From positions 12,935,009-12,999,008 of the forward strand of contig CM075938.1 in NCBI GenBank assembly GCA_038030265.1: a DNA stretch of 64,000 nt. The letters run 5' to 3'. The notes under the pieces are model-generated. The model saw nothing but the letters and a program-made list of their open reading frames with translations. It did not search any database and was not told the DNA's origin. Shown here piece by piece: positions 23,457-34,488 of this stretch. The stretch comes from Corythucha ciliata. Its lineage: Eukaryota; Arthropoda; Insecta; Hemiptera; Tingidae. The first letter of the stretch is position 1. Each line of letters begins with the position of its first letter. A program made the translations under genes and the position numbers.

Positions 23457-26400
23457 TAACGGACTACCAGGGTACCGGCCGCCGACCCCCTGGTGTATCT
23501 AGGCTTACCCCGGCATGCGGGGCTCTGCCGGCGGTGGACCACACTTTCCCTAGCTGCTCGTGGGATCGTTTATGGACCCATGTTTACGCAAACACTTAAC
23601 AACGGCAACGGAGGGGGGGGGTCCGGGAGAACCTCCCCTCAGAAGGAACCCCCAAGGGCGCGGAAGTGCCCACGGGGGGTATGGCTGCACTGTCCGTGGA
23701 GACGACCGTCAGGGACGTTGAAATGGGCAATCCAAAGGGGGGCAGTCCCTTGGGACAAACCCTTCGGGCGGAGCTTCCTCGGTTGAGGCTCTCCGGAGCT
23801 CAAAGGAGGAAGTTGGCGAGGGAAAGGGCAGCCGCGGAAGGCATACCCGGAACCCCTCGGGATAAGCTCGGCTCGGCGGGGGCAGGTGCTGGGGGACACG
23901 CGGTGGGTGCAGGGACGTCTACGGATGCCCGGCAAGGCCACAGTGATGTGCGCCCAAAACCTGGATTGAGTGGGGAAACACCGCGCAAGCGGGGTACGAC
24001 CCCTCAACCTTAGCCCTCAACGGGTGAACAGAAGATGGTTCTAAAGAGGCCCAAGGAAGGGCAGGGAACCCGACCTAAGACACCCGCGGCTGGCGGGAAA
24101 AAAGACTTTAAGGAGGCTCTTACCTCAACCAAGATGACCATCGTCCCTGGGGAGTACCCTAGGGTCAGGCTGTCGGAAGAGGAGGGCAGGAAGGTGCTTG
24201 GGGAGGTCCTGAAGGGCGTTTTTAAATGCCCTAAGGGGGAGGGCCCCAAGTTCTCAAATAGCTACGCCAGCGGTGGGGTGGTATATGTGACGTGCGCTGA
24301 CGGCGAGGCGAAAGCCTGGCTGGAGGCCCACGTCAAAGAAATGAAACCCTGGGACGGGGCTAACCTGAGAGTTGGACCTGCCCGGCAAGTGGTTCAGGTC
24401 ACCAAGGCGGTCGTGTGGGTGCCCATAGACCTCGTTGGGGAATCTGACCCAAGGAAACTCATCCCTCTTTTCGAGACCCAGAATAAAGGGCTCTCGACTG
24501 AGGAATGGCAATTGATCTCGAGTGCGGCGGACCCCAAGGGAATGACGCTGGTACTCGGGATCGGCAAGGACACTCTGGCTGAAGGATAATGGGCAACCGT
24601 ACTTCACATTCTAGAGAGTCAATTTCAAGGTGGCGGGGAGCGCCTCCTCTTCTGATCCGCCACCCTCTGCCGGCTGCTTGCAGCAGGCAGCTACGACGTC
24701 GCCCTCATTCAGGAACCTTGGATCTCAAGGGGACGAGTGGCGGGATTGACCGGCATTGGAGGTGAGTTAACTTATTCTAGATTTGTCGATACTCCACGTG
24801 CATGCATCTACGTTAGAAGCGGATTGAGAGCATTGACGGTTAAAGAGTTCTGTTTCAGAGACATGGTAGCTGTCAGGCTGACCTACCAGGAGGGGGCCAC
24901 GAGGGAGCAGCTTGTTGCGACCTCGGCGTACTTCCCTGGAGACAGCGATCAGGGCCCGCCACCGAGAGAGGTGATCAACCTGGTCGACGCCTGCAGGCGC
25001 AATGGGGCGAACAACTGCTTATCGGTGTGGATGCCAACGCCCATCACTTGGCATAGGGCAGCACCAACACAAACTCCAGAGGTGAGTCCTTATTTGAGTA
25101 CCTGGCAACTAGTGATTTATCCGTGTTGAACAGGGGCAATAAGCCCACCTTTGTAACATCAAGTAGGAGGGAGGTCCTCGACCTCACCCTCTCTACTTCC
25201 TTACTGGCTGGTAGGGTCAGGAACTGGAGTGTGTCCGAGGCTCCATCGTTCTCGGACCACAGGTATGTCATCATGGAGATCCGGGGGATGGAGAGGATAC
25301 AAGAGGCATACTACAACCCTCGTAAGACGGATTGGGGCGGTTCCGCAGAGGAAGTAAATGGTAGGCTTAGTTTCGGGGGCGAGCTGGACCTACGAGATGG
25401 TGATGATATTGAGGGGACAGCACAGGAGTTGCAGGAGGTGTTGGTAACCTCGTATCAAGCAAATACTGCATTGAGCTCGCGCTCATCGACCAGGAAGGTT
25501 CCCTGGTGTAATGAGGAGCTCGAGGGGTTGAGAAAAGCATCGCGGAGGCCTATAGGGCCAAGCTGGCGGAGTATCGGCGGGGGCTGAGGAGTTCGAAGAG
25601 GGCGTTCTGGAGGGGATTCTGTGAGGAGGCTGAAAATACCTCCTCAGTGGCTCGCCTTCAGCGCCTTCTCTCCAAGGACCCGCTGAATCCCGTTGGCTCA
25701 CTGATGAAAGTGGACGGTAGTTTATACTACGACGGCGTCGGAAACGTTGGCGACCCTGATGGGGGTGCACTTTCCGGGGGCCGTGGGGGTTGTATCGTCA
25801 TTCCACCCGTGGAACCCTCGCGAAGGAGGGCGGTGGGAATCTTCCTGGACATAGAGCGTGCCTTTGACAATACCTCTATTTCCTCGGTCATTGAAGCTGC
25901 AGGACGGCATGGCATCTGCGACACCATTAGTAGGTGGTTGAGGGTGCTGCTTGAAAGCAGAACAGTTACCGTCACGCTCCTTGGGGAATCCCTGGAGGTG
26001 GCTGTAAAGAAGGGATGTCCACAGAGGGGGGGGGGGTTTGTCACCGCGAATGTGGGGCATGGTGGCCAATTCCTTATTGGTGCGGTTGGCTGATAACGGG
26101 TTCTATGTCCAGGATACGCGGACGACATTGTTGTCGTCATTAGAGGGCGACATGTCGGGGTGGTGTCGGACTTGACTCAGTCAGCATTGAATATAGTGAA
26201 GGACTGGTGTGGGAAGGAAGGGCTGAATGTAAACCCTGACAAGACCAACCTATTGGCCTTCACTAGAAAGAGGAATTTGGGGGACTTCAAAGAATCCCTG
26301 TTCTACGATACCAGGCTATCTCTTCGGAGGGAAGTGAAGTATCTGGGGGTAACCCTGGACTCCAAGCTCACCTGGAACAAGCACCTGGGCAGGGTTGCCG

Positions 26401-26546
26401 ACAGGGATGAAATGCTGCTTATGAGGACGAAAAATGCCTGCGGCAAAACGTGGGGACTGAAGCCGCAAATGGTCCTATGGCTATATACGGCGATAGTCAG
26501 ACCCGCACTGACATTATTGCTCAGTAGTCTGGTGGCACAAAGCGGA
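23457..26546 (+). mobile_element. Non-LTR retrotransposon (I/R1/Jockey-type), copy 1, defective
   Basis: It begins at ACGGACTACCAGGGTACCGG, the point where similarity to copy 2 (54234) starts, and has a GC-rich 5' UTR of about 200 bp with a G9 run. ORF1 and ORF2 (endonuclease and RT) follow. It ends abruptly inside the RT connection region at AAGCGGA. Relative to copy 2 about 1.1 kb holding the RNase H domain is deleted, and the element is joined directly to family C repeats. The GC content contrasts sharply with the AT-rich surroundings. Confidence 0.9.
23666..24589 (+). pseudogene. LINE copy 1 ORF1 (gag-like, DUF4780-like), one in-frame stop
   Basis: One frame runs through with a single TAG at 24011-24013. 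Copy 2 has ACG at that site. The N-terminal half is low-complexity and basic (LSGAQRRKLARERAAA, Gly/Ala-rich linker). The C-terminal half is a compact domain (VRLSEEEGRKVLGEVLKG, KFSNSYASGGVVYVTCAD, VVWVPIDLVGE) resembling the DUF4780 family found in arthropod non-LTR ORF1 proteins. It would bind element RNA. I see no CCHC knuckles. Confidence 0.75.
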
Positions 26547-26549
26547 TAG
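24600..26549 (+). pseudogene. LINE copy 1 ORF2 (endonuclease + reverse transcriptase), frameshifted and 3'-truncated
   Basis: The apurinic-like endonuclease is marked by VALIQEPWISRGR, an internal VDAN-type segment in another frame, and SFSDHRYVIMEI. The reading frame shifts near 25020 and again near 25590. The RT part shows GIFLDIERAFDNTS near 25840, then GYADDIVVVIRG near 26115 (the YADD catalytic box) and GLNVNPDKTNLLAF. Translation stops at the deletion junction near 26546. The frameshifts near 25020 and 25590 also occur in copy 2, so they predate the duplication. Confidence 0.85.
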
Positions 26550-26554
26550 GCCAC

Positions 26555-27110
26555 ACAGAGTCAGTTTTACCAATTTTATAGGGCGTAAATAGCCAGTTTG
26601 GCAATTTTAACGCTGCCAGTATGGCTATTCCTATTTTCATTGCGCGAATTATTAGTTTAACCATTTAGGGAACGCAAAGAGTCAGTTCTGCCATTTTTTA
26701 AGCTGCGAATAGTCCGCCACGCCATTTATATCGGGTGCGAATGGTCAGCTTGCCGTTTCCAGGGCGCAAGTTGTCAGTATAATCATTTATAGAGAGTGAT
26801 TAGCCAGTGTGATATTTTCAGAGCGTGAATCGTCAGTTTTGCTTTTTTTAAGGGCGCAATTAGTCCCGTCAACGCCCGAATGGTCAGTTTGGACATTCTT
26901 GGCGGCGCACAAATGGTTGATTTTGGAATATTTAGGGCAGGAATTGTCTGTTTCGGGATTTGTGGAGCGTGAATTGTTAGTTTGCCCATTTTTATAGAGC
27001 GCGTTACGTCAGCTCGGCCACTTTTAGAGCGGGAATCGCTAGTTTGGCAATTTTTAAGGCGATTTAAGGTGGGAGTAGGCAGTGAATTGATAGCAAGCAA
27101 TTTTTATTAG
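26555..27110 (-). repeat. Family C array, reverse orientation (duplication copy 1)
   Basis: Units read as GGGCGCGAATAGTCAG then TTTGGCCATTTTTA-like words every ~30 bp, the reverse complement of family C. Near-identical sequence lies at 59110-59720. An open frame at 26783-27100 on the minus strand is repeat-derived. Confidence 0.8.
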
Positions 27111-27179
27111 AGCGAAGGACATAATTTCATGAGCCTCTCCCTTAAATAAATCTTGGATCCGCGTCTGGACCATGCGATG

Positions 27180-27560
27180 TTTTGTTTTTAAAATCAGCAA
27201 GAGCCGTGAAATGTCTCTTTAAAATGAGCCAGTAACGCTCATTTATCCTTTAAAAAGGTGTGTAATCCCGTTAAATCGGCTTATCTTAAGGGAGCCAGCC
27301 CCACGAAATTGGTTTCTGACCTACGAAATCCGACAAATTTGGCCTCTAAAAGTACCAAACCGGCAAATTTTGTTATTGAAGGAGCCAAAACCACGAAATT
27401 TGGTTTCGCGGTGTGTTCAATCCGTGATATTTGGACATCGGAAGTTTCTAATGAGCTTTTTAGGGAGTCAACTATGTGACATTGGCTTTTTGAGCGAAGA
27501 AAACCTTTGAAATTCGTTCTGAGAGGAATAATCCACAAAATTTGAAATTTGACTTGAACT
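27180..27560 (+). repeat. Family B block (duplication copy 1)
   Basis: Family B words such as CACGAAATTTGGTTT and AGGGAGCCA recur about every 30 bp, ending at a G11 run near 27568. The same block is at 59820-60180. Confidence 0.7.
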
Positions 27561-28302
27561 GTGAGAGGGGGGGGGGGGTGATCATGAGCTCAGGGCTAAG
27601 CCCCTCTAAACATTTTACCTTAAAATCCGCCCCTGCTGAGCCTAGATCATACTTTTGAGGATTTTCCAGGCGTGTCAGGTTAGCCATTTCTAGGGTGGAT
27701 AGAGGCGGTCATTTCGGTATAATTTCAATCACGTTTAGTGTGCAAATAGTTGGAGTCATTTAAGGCGCCTATAGTGAGCGGACAAATCTTATCGCACGAG
27801 TTGACAGTGAGTTCCTCCGCGACTTTTTCGGGTCCTAAATTTCACTGATTTGCTCGGGTTTATCACTGGAGACCAAAGTATATGAGTTTTAAGGCCATTT
27901 AGACTGTTTCCGAGGCAATCACGTTAGATTGTAAATTGTTCTGATTAAGTTGCTAGGGCCCACAACTAACCCCCTCCCCCCTGACCATTGATTTGCGTGG
28001 TTTAGGTCCACCAAAGTGTGTATGATTGATCCACCCGGGTAGCTGAGGTAGGTAGCCGTATTTTCTGAAATACATCAAGATTTTAGGACCCAAAATTGGG
28101 CATTTTAGCCGTCAAAGCAGAAAAAAAAAATAAAAAAAAACGAAAATTTCAACAACAGGAATGACGTACACAACTGAAAGAGCCGTCACTCATCCTCCTG
28201 ATTGGTCAAGAAAAAGCGACAGACAGACCGACCATCCAGCGTCATACGACAACCACTTTTTCGAGGTTGCTATTCACGAATATGAAGTCAACTCCAAAGT
28301 GA

Positions 28303-28333
<31 letters not shown>

Positions 28334-29903
28334 CCCACAGGATGGGAATGTGAAAATAAAAGGAAGTAAATTCTTCTTCCTGTTCATTTTTAATAACTTT
28401 TGGTGGGTGCGCGGTGTTGAAGGATGGCAGAAGGGCTGTGGCTAGAATTAATTAACATTTAATGAGCTCAAAAGCTCACTTTTTCCTTTCTATCTCTGCA
28501 TTGCAGATTACTTTTTTTAACTTTTTTATTTCATTGCGTCAGTCAAGGGACTGTGAACACACATAAAAAAAATTTGAATGAAATGCACTAAAAAAAAATA
28601 GTTGTCACAATCCCGGACCCCACAAACACTGCAACTGCATCATCATCGCTGGCTGTAATAATTTTTGTTGGATGTAAAAAAAAAAAAAAAAAAAAAAAAA
28701 TGCCAACGTCATTATACGGCACCCCACGACCTTGACAATTATTGTCTTAAATAGTGCAAAAAGCATCACTTCCCTCCCTGATCGTGCGAAAACCATCATG
28801 TATAATTCGTGAAAGAAGAAGAAATGTGCGTGTTTCCTATGATAATTTTACAAAAAAAGAATTTTTCCCATTACTTCATGTCATTTTGTGCGTTGGGGGG
28901 GGGGGGGTATCTCATACTCTTGGATCCACCACAGCCCGAAGGCTCATAACACAATAGCCGTCTCGGCATGAAACAAGTTCATTTCATTGTTAAAATGTTC
29001 GGTATTCATAAATGAGCCATCACTTTTTTCATTCTATTAACTCCGAGACCGAGAACAGTCTTGATGGTCCAGAAATGATGGTCTCGTCTCGGTCTCGTGC
29101 ATCACTACTCAACAGGGAAGTTGATTTTTACTTGAAAAGATGAGCTAGGTGAAAAAAGTATTTTTTTTTTCACTCACTAGTGAAGGAAAGTAAGGCAGAA
29201 TGCCAACAATTTCACATTTTCCCTCGCAAGCGAAAGAAATAGGAAGGTTTTCACTCACTAGTGAAGGAAGGTGAAAAAAAGTTCTGTATTCAACTAGCGT
29301 ACCCTTGCCCCCGAACACTTGCAGGAAAGACAATTAAACCTGTTGGTCGTGCGAAAAATAATATCCACAACTCGTGAGGAAGAAGCTTTCACTCTGCTCG
29401 TTGTTTTTAGCTCACTCGGCCTCGCCTCGTGAGCCAAACACAACTCGCAGGTAAAACTCCACTTCCCTCACTTGTAGTGAAATATACTATTATTTCACTT
29501 GTCGCGCGAAAAATATTGTGCATAACTCAAGTCACTTGCCCGTACTCAATTAGCCGACTCGGCTTTGCCTCGCCAGCCAAACAAAGTACTCGCAAGTAAA
29601 ATGGCACTTACGTGTCTCGATACATGTAGGATAATATTTTTTTTAAACAGCTGATTATTTTGGAGCCTAGGGGATAAAACACTCACTTTATCGCCGTGGC
29701 CCAAAAAATCAGCCCATGTTTTAGTAAACAATTACTGTACACACCGCGTCAAAAAAGTGATTTTGGGGGTCTCGAGAAAAAGCCAGACTCGGCTACGTCT
29801 CGCCCCTCCAATTTTTTCTCTCGGCCTCCTAAAAATCGCTTTCTTGCCTAGGCGTATAATCTACTATTCCTAAGATCATTCTTAAAGAAGTGTTTAAGCA
29901 GAT

Positions 29904-30018
29904 GTTCATCGTGCGTAAAGACCTACTTTACAAACGCCGTGGGGTAAAGGGTTCACGGTAAAATAGTTCACTCTTTACCGCACGGCGTGTGTAAAGTAGG
30001 CCTTTAAGCACGGTGAAC
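29904..30018. repeat. Imperfect inverted repeat (~52-bp arms), possible foldback element
   Basis: The left arm about 29904-29955 pairs with the right arm about 29965-30018 with only a few mismatches and a very short loop. Both arms contain CCTACTTTACA and ACGCCGTG when read in the matching sense. It lies in the 1.15-kb segment missing from duplication copy 2. Confidence 0.75.
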
Positions 30019-31823
30019 GATAGGTGAAGGGTGAGTGGAAACGTGGGAATTATACCCCAAAAAGTTCAAAGTCAGTTGATTATGTTGTTCAGTTGGTATA
30101 GAAGAAATTTCTCTGAAATGAAGTTGTGTGGCAAATGGGAGACTTTACGGAACCGTTAAATTCAATAATTATGAACCTAATTGGCTTTAAAAGGCTTTGC
30201 TACGATCCTGAGGCGTATAGTCGCACTACAAACTCTACCGATGATGGCACTCGACTTCGTCTCGTGCCACAAACACAGTGCCTCGTTCGTTAAAAGCTCA
30301 TTTATGCCTTCGTATCGTAATAAAAAAGAGGGTTAGGGTTCCCGGAGGGCCGAACCCCCCCGAAACATATTGCAACCTATGGGTGCCCGCGCTCTAGGCA
30401 GCAAAGATTTCCAGGCTGGGGCAGCCACTAGAACAAGCCCAACTGCACAGCAGCCAACTGGCTGCCGGGGCCAGGCTGCTTAGTGCAAGGGAACCCTAAT
30501 TTTGCGTTTGAAACTTCCCTGGGCTGCTATCATCAAACTTGACACCGCTTTCATTTTTTAAAAATAACATTGCCAGTTGAAGCACGAGAAGGAGGGTCTG
30601 ATGTATGAGGGGGGGGGGGATTGTGCACCTCTGCCTCGTCGTGTCTGCGAAGGGAAGTCTCTTGCTTGAACTAAATGAGTTGGCATGTGCGAGATTTTGA
30701 GTTGATCTCGTTGAATTCCCAACTGTTCCCCTTTCACGTTCTCAGTGTGACGATTGTTTTAAAGGCATGATTCTACTTTGGGGCAATTACAAAGCTCTTT
30801 GGCCATTAATCAGTAGTGTATCACTTATCTTCCTTCGTGCCACGAGCCACCAAGGAGGGAAAGCAAAGTATAAATTCATCTATCGTCGTCATCTGTAATC
30901 ATTGAGGCGAGAATAGGATCACTCGTCACTAATATCGCACATACTTTGAATTCGTTAGACCGAGACTTTCGAGACCGATACCAAGACGAGACCAACTTTT
31001 CATGATCGAGACCCAGACCGAGACCACTCAAGTCTCGTCTCGGTCTCGTGCATCACTACTCGTGACTCCTGGCCACCCTTCTGTCTCTGTCACACGTGTT
31101 TGAGCCGTCATCCGACAGTATTTTTTTTAATTAATAGAGGAAAAATGAATGATTGCGACGTACTATTAAGATTTATCATTAGTGCTACTATAGATTACAC
31201 AGAAACTGATGAATGACGAGGACGTTCCCGTCGTTATTACATTGTGGCGACCTAAACTGGTGTATTGAATTAGAAGGGATGCTCAGACTCTCCCCACTCC
31301 CAAATGTTCAAAACATTAGATTATTGCGTTTCTTTACTATTTCCCCTTCCCCCTCATCATCACTTTCCCATCAAAAGGAAGACGTGTAAAGTTAAGTGCC
31401 ACATTGAATATGAACGTTTAATGCTCAACATTTTGGAGCTCACGCCTTCCTATCCTTCCTCTCGCCCACTAGAACTTGGACTTTCTCTTCCCTTTAAGGA
31501 TGTTATTAACTATAAAAAGGTCCTACACAAGTAAAAATGACTTTGCCCTACAACAATATACTCATCCCCGGTTGGCTCTGTTACACCCTTTCAGGATTTT
31601 TCGCTAGAAGGAGGAACTCTTAATAGTGTCGTTGGAGTTTGAGCGAAAGAGAAGGGCTTGTTTCTTTATTCTTAAAATAAACAACGCATCATTTACTTTG
31701 ATAAACTTTTTGTCTTTTTATTCCTCTCTAACACAATCTTTTTAATTATCTCCTAAACCCTCTTACTATCCCCCCTCCTTTTTAACTAATGAGCCCTTTA
31801 AATTGTATTTGAAATACGTTCTT

Positions 31824-31858
<35 letters not shown>

Positions 31859-32095
31859 TATGGAGCTCAGCGAGTAACAGACCTAGGCTGGGTGGAGGGG
31901 TTGAATAACCGAGTTACTTCCCCGAGAGTTTCTAATCCTCTTGGAGCAAAAAAAAATTAAACTTTAAGTATGAGACGCCCGAGCTCATGTTTTTTCTTCT
32001 TTTTTCCTCAATAAAATAATAAGGAAAATTACATTTTTCATCTAATGTCTTATCACTGCCATCCAGAGTGGTTTCACTTTTACTTTAGAATGACA

Positions 32096-32310
32096 CAAAT
32101 AAAATTATTGTGTTTCCACAGCATAAAAACGACTGTATACAGGACGATTCTGAAAGATCTGTCTTAGGACAGGTCAAAATGGAATCAGTGATTGACGCTT
32201 ATGCGATTACAATTGAAATATCGGAAGAGATCTTTGCAACTGGTTCTGCAGTCGGCCTTGTAAATGGTACGGATCACTTTTTTCTGCTTTCTGAGCACTC
32301 TATGCGCTGA
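32096..32310 (+). other. Possible orphan exon (duplication copy 1)
   Basis: A strong acceptor (GTGTTTCCACAG) precedes an open frame (KNDCIQDDSERSVLGQVK, then AITIEISEEIFATGSAVGLV) that reaches either a donor-like GTAAAT or a stop at 32310. The counterpart at 63511-63711 differs by one silent and one missense change (I/T). I do not recognise the protein and there is no neighbouring exon, so it may be chance or a captured gene fragment. Confidence 0.25.
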
Positions 32311-32399
32311 AGAAGATGAAGAATTTCCCTATATTATTAAACCGTGGATAAAAATGGACTGGAACAAACTATGGTAGGTTTTCCTGATGAAACCCTTTG

Positions 32400-32940
32400 A
32401 AACCACACTACTGCTGAGTTTCAGAGTTTACGTAGTACCTTGTCAATATGTGCAGACCTAGTGAGGCTTTCCCCTATCGTTTTACTAAGAGATATTTTAC
32501 TAGTCCGTCACACGGAAACGGCTATCGTTTGCTCTTTTTCAACTTCCGTGAAAAAACTGGTTCGTAGAGTACCACGAGTAAAACTTCTTGCTGGTTACTT
32601 AAGAGCTTCGGTGAGTATTCGTGAGTAAGACCAAGTCGGTGTTATCGGCTCTCATTTATAGAGACCCCTCACTTATATCGGGTATATCGTCGACAAAGAT
32701 TAAAAACAAGACCGGTCCTAATATGGACCCTTGTGGTACGCCGTGGCTGGCTAACCGACATCTCATGTCCGCTCTCTACGATTTTGGTCCGTTCAGAGAG
32801 GTAGGAATCAAACAGGTGCTGGGGGGGTCCCTCACATTCCAATTTTCTGCAATTTTGTGAGAGCGTACTGGTGAAAAAGCGTGTCAAACGCTATTGAAAA
32901 GTCTCCAATAAAGCGGCTCTTCTCCAAGTTGTCGGATTGA
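32400..32940 (-). pseudogene. Degenerate reverse-transcriptase fragment (CR1/Jockey-like non-LTR)
   Basis: Read on the minus strand, 32940 to 32670 gives an RT finger/palm segment (NCRKLECEGPPQHLFDSYL, SERTKIV). The part toward 32450 gives broken frames with WYSTNQFFHGS-like and EKEQTIAVSV-like pieces typical of the region after the catalytic box. There are several frameshifts and stops. The catalytic YxDD is not readable. It lies at the distal part of the duplicated block; copy 2 contains its beginning before the window ends. Confidence 0.6.
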
Positions 32941-32989
32941 AAGTGGCAGACCGACACCCCCCACTAGGGCTCGGGGCGGAGACCTTCTA

Positions 32990-33330
32990 GCATTCACTAA
33001 ATTCGCAGCTTAAATGGAAAGAATTGTCGATAAGCGTTCGTCAGCAGCTAATAATAGTGAAAACCCACAATTCATTTGTGATTAATTTGAAAAATCCATG
33101 AATTCAATGATGAAAGTGAAAACCCATCGATAATTATTGGCAAAAATTGAGAAACAATTTGCGGCAAAAATTGAGAAACAATTTGCGGCAAAAATTGAGA
33201 AAAAGTGCTTATTCATTGGAACATTTGAGAAAACCCGCCAATCCAGTAAATAAAAAGAAACGCAAAACCCAAGAAAACTCTCCTATTTTTGGGGCTTAAA
33301 TTGAGATAAAGCGCTCTTTATAGGGCTCAT
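32990..33330 (+). repeat. Family A block, + orientation
   Basis: About ten diverged family A units. The stretch GAGAAACAATTTGCGGCAAA with its flank is tandemly repeated almost exactly near 33145-33200, a recent local duplication. Confidence 0.75.
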
Positions 33331-33474
33331 TCACAGCTGCTATTACCGTGACAATAACGTATCCAGCTTTCGTCAAAATTTTTATTACTACTTTTCTGAT
33401 CTCTACTAAATTTCATTCTGTCAAGGAAGTTGTCAGTCCGATCTGGTGATGACGCAATAATATCGATGGCTCTG

Positions 33475-34190
33475 TCAATAAGAAGACATTGCGTTTTCAA
33501 TCAAACTTTCAGCGTGCTCTACTTCGTTTCTTGGTGGGGTCTTATCCTCATTAAGAAATAACAACAAATTTGTTAGTTTTGCGCAGCTAAAAATATTCGT
33601 TCTGATGTTCGCCACGAACGTCAAGTCTTCGTAAATTACTAACGAACTCTCAATCTGGGGACTATCTTGGAAATATAGAAAAATGAAAGACAATTTTTCG
33701 CGTTCAGCAAAAGAATTAAAAGGCTTTACAGTCAACGTTTTCGAGTTATTCATTTTCAAATCATCAAAATCCGAAATTATATCAAGATTTACAGCTTCTT
33801 GAACGGTTTCTAGTTGTTTAAGTTCGTTTTTTTTTCTTCGGTCGTCAGGATCAGTTCGCCTAATCGGCAAGCTCCTGTAGGACGGGTGATTTAACAAAAT
33901 AGAAGGAAAAGCATCTTCGGTCAACTTCAATTTCGTTCGGGGAGTAGGTAAAAAAGTTCCGTCAGACCTTGTCATAGAATCTGATCGAACTATGAACCTT
34001 TCTTCAAAGTGCTTAATAAACACAACACTTCTAGCTATACTGGCTCAAAATTGTCGCGATTAATTGATCGAATCCATTTGTTCCGCATGGAAGGAACTTA
34101 AGGGAATAGGAAAACAGAAACTCTTTCCCTATTTTCATAGTTGCTGGTACAACATGGCACGCATCAGCTAGAAGGCATCTTCGCTTTTTT
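33475..34190 (-). pseudogene. THAP-domain gene remnant (P-element/THAP-type transposase-like), frameshifted
   Basis: On the minus strand an open frame from 34023 to 33475 begins inside a THAP zinc finger (IKHFEERFIV, PRTKLKLTEDAFPSILLN, PSYRS). It continues into a less conserved part (LDIISDFDDLKMNN, LTFVANIRTNIF). Upstream, in two other frames, are the missing earlier parts: RCLLADACHVV near 34185 and KWIRSINRDNFEPV near 34070. A frameshift and a stop therefore break the domain. The third zinc ligand, normally Cys before xxHF, reads Phe (VVFIKHF), so the finger would not bind zinc as in functional THAP proteins. Similar THAP proteins occur in arthropod repetitive families. I infer a dead transposon-derived gene. 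Confidence 0.65.
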
Positions 34191-34460
34191 AGGAAATTAG
34201 CGACTTTCGCCTTACTTAACCGCGAATATTAGCGCCCCCCCCCCAAACATTCTGGCGTTCTGGCCACAACACGAATGGTAAATTACCGCGTCATCTCAAG
34301 GGGCCTATATCTGTAAACTTGGGGGGTAGCATGTCCTCTTTACTCTAGCCTCCGGTGCCCTTAAGCCCCTTCAGATGCCTCGAATTGCTGTATTTATCTA
34401 AATTTTAGTGGCAAATGGGCGCTTATTCTCAATAATAAACGTGAATCAACGCTTCGAAAC
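34190..34460 (-). repeat. Family A block, reverse orientation
   Basis: Words such as CTTACTTAACCGCGAATATT and AAATTTTAGTGGCAAATGGG match reverse-oriented family A. A short GC-rich insert lies at 34290-34380. Confidence 0.65.
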
Positions 34461-34488
34461 CTGACAATTCCTATTTTTTCATCTTTAG

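Larger units (their letters stand above)
27561..32400 (+). other. Non-coding body of the large duplication, copy 1
   Basis: AT-rich DNA with homopolymer tracts (T27 near 28303, A23 near 28678, A29 near 31828), a GC-rich patch at 30320-30500, and short GTCTCGTCTCGGTCTCGTGC words at 29083 and 31037. It is almost collinear with 60180-63800. The main difference is a 1.15-kb segment at 29085-30240 present only here. No gene with recognisable domains is seen. Open stretches shared by both copies (28161-28445, 31304-31534) persist because the DNA is duplicated, not because of visible selection. Confidence 0.6.

Noticed and set aside
25722..26140. Minus-strand open frames inside LINE copy 1 (and the equivalents in copy 2)
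   Set aside because: Shadows of ORF2 in GC-rich sequence.
28161..28445. Open frame shared by both duplication copies (also 60775-61050)
   Set aside because: It runs through a poly-T tract of different length in each copy and has no domain; sharing reflects recent duplication.
30340..30360. GGGTTAGGGTT as telomere repeat
   Set aside because: Only about one and a half units and no array; also present in duplication copy 2 as ordinary duplicated DNA.
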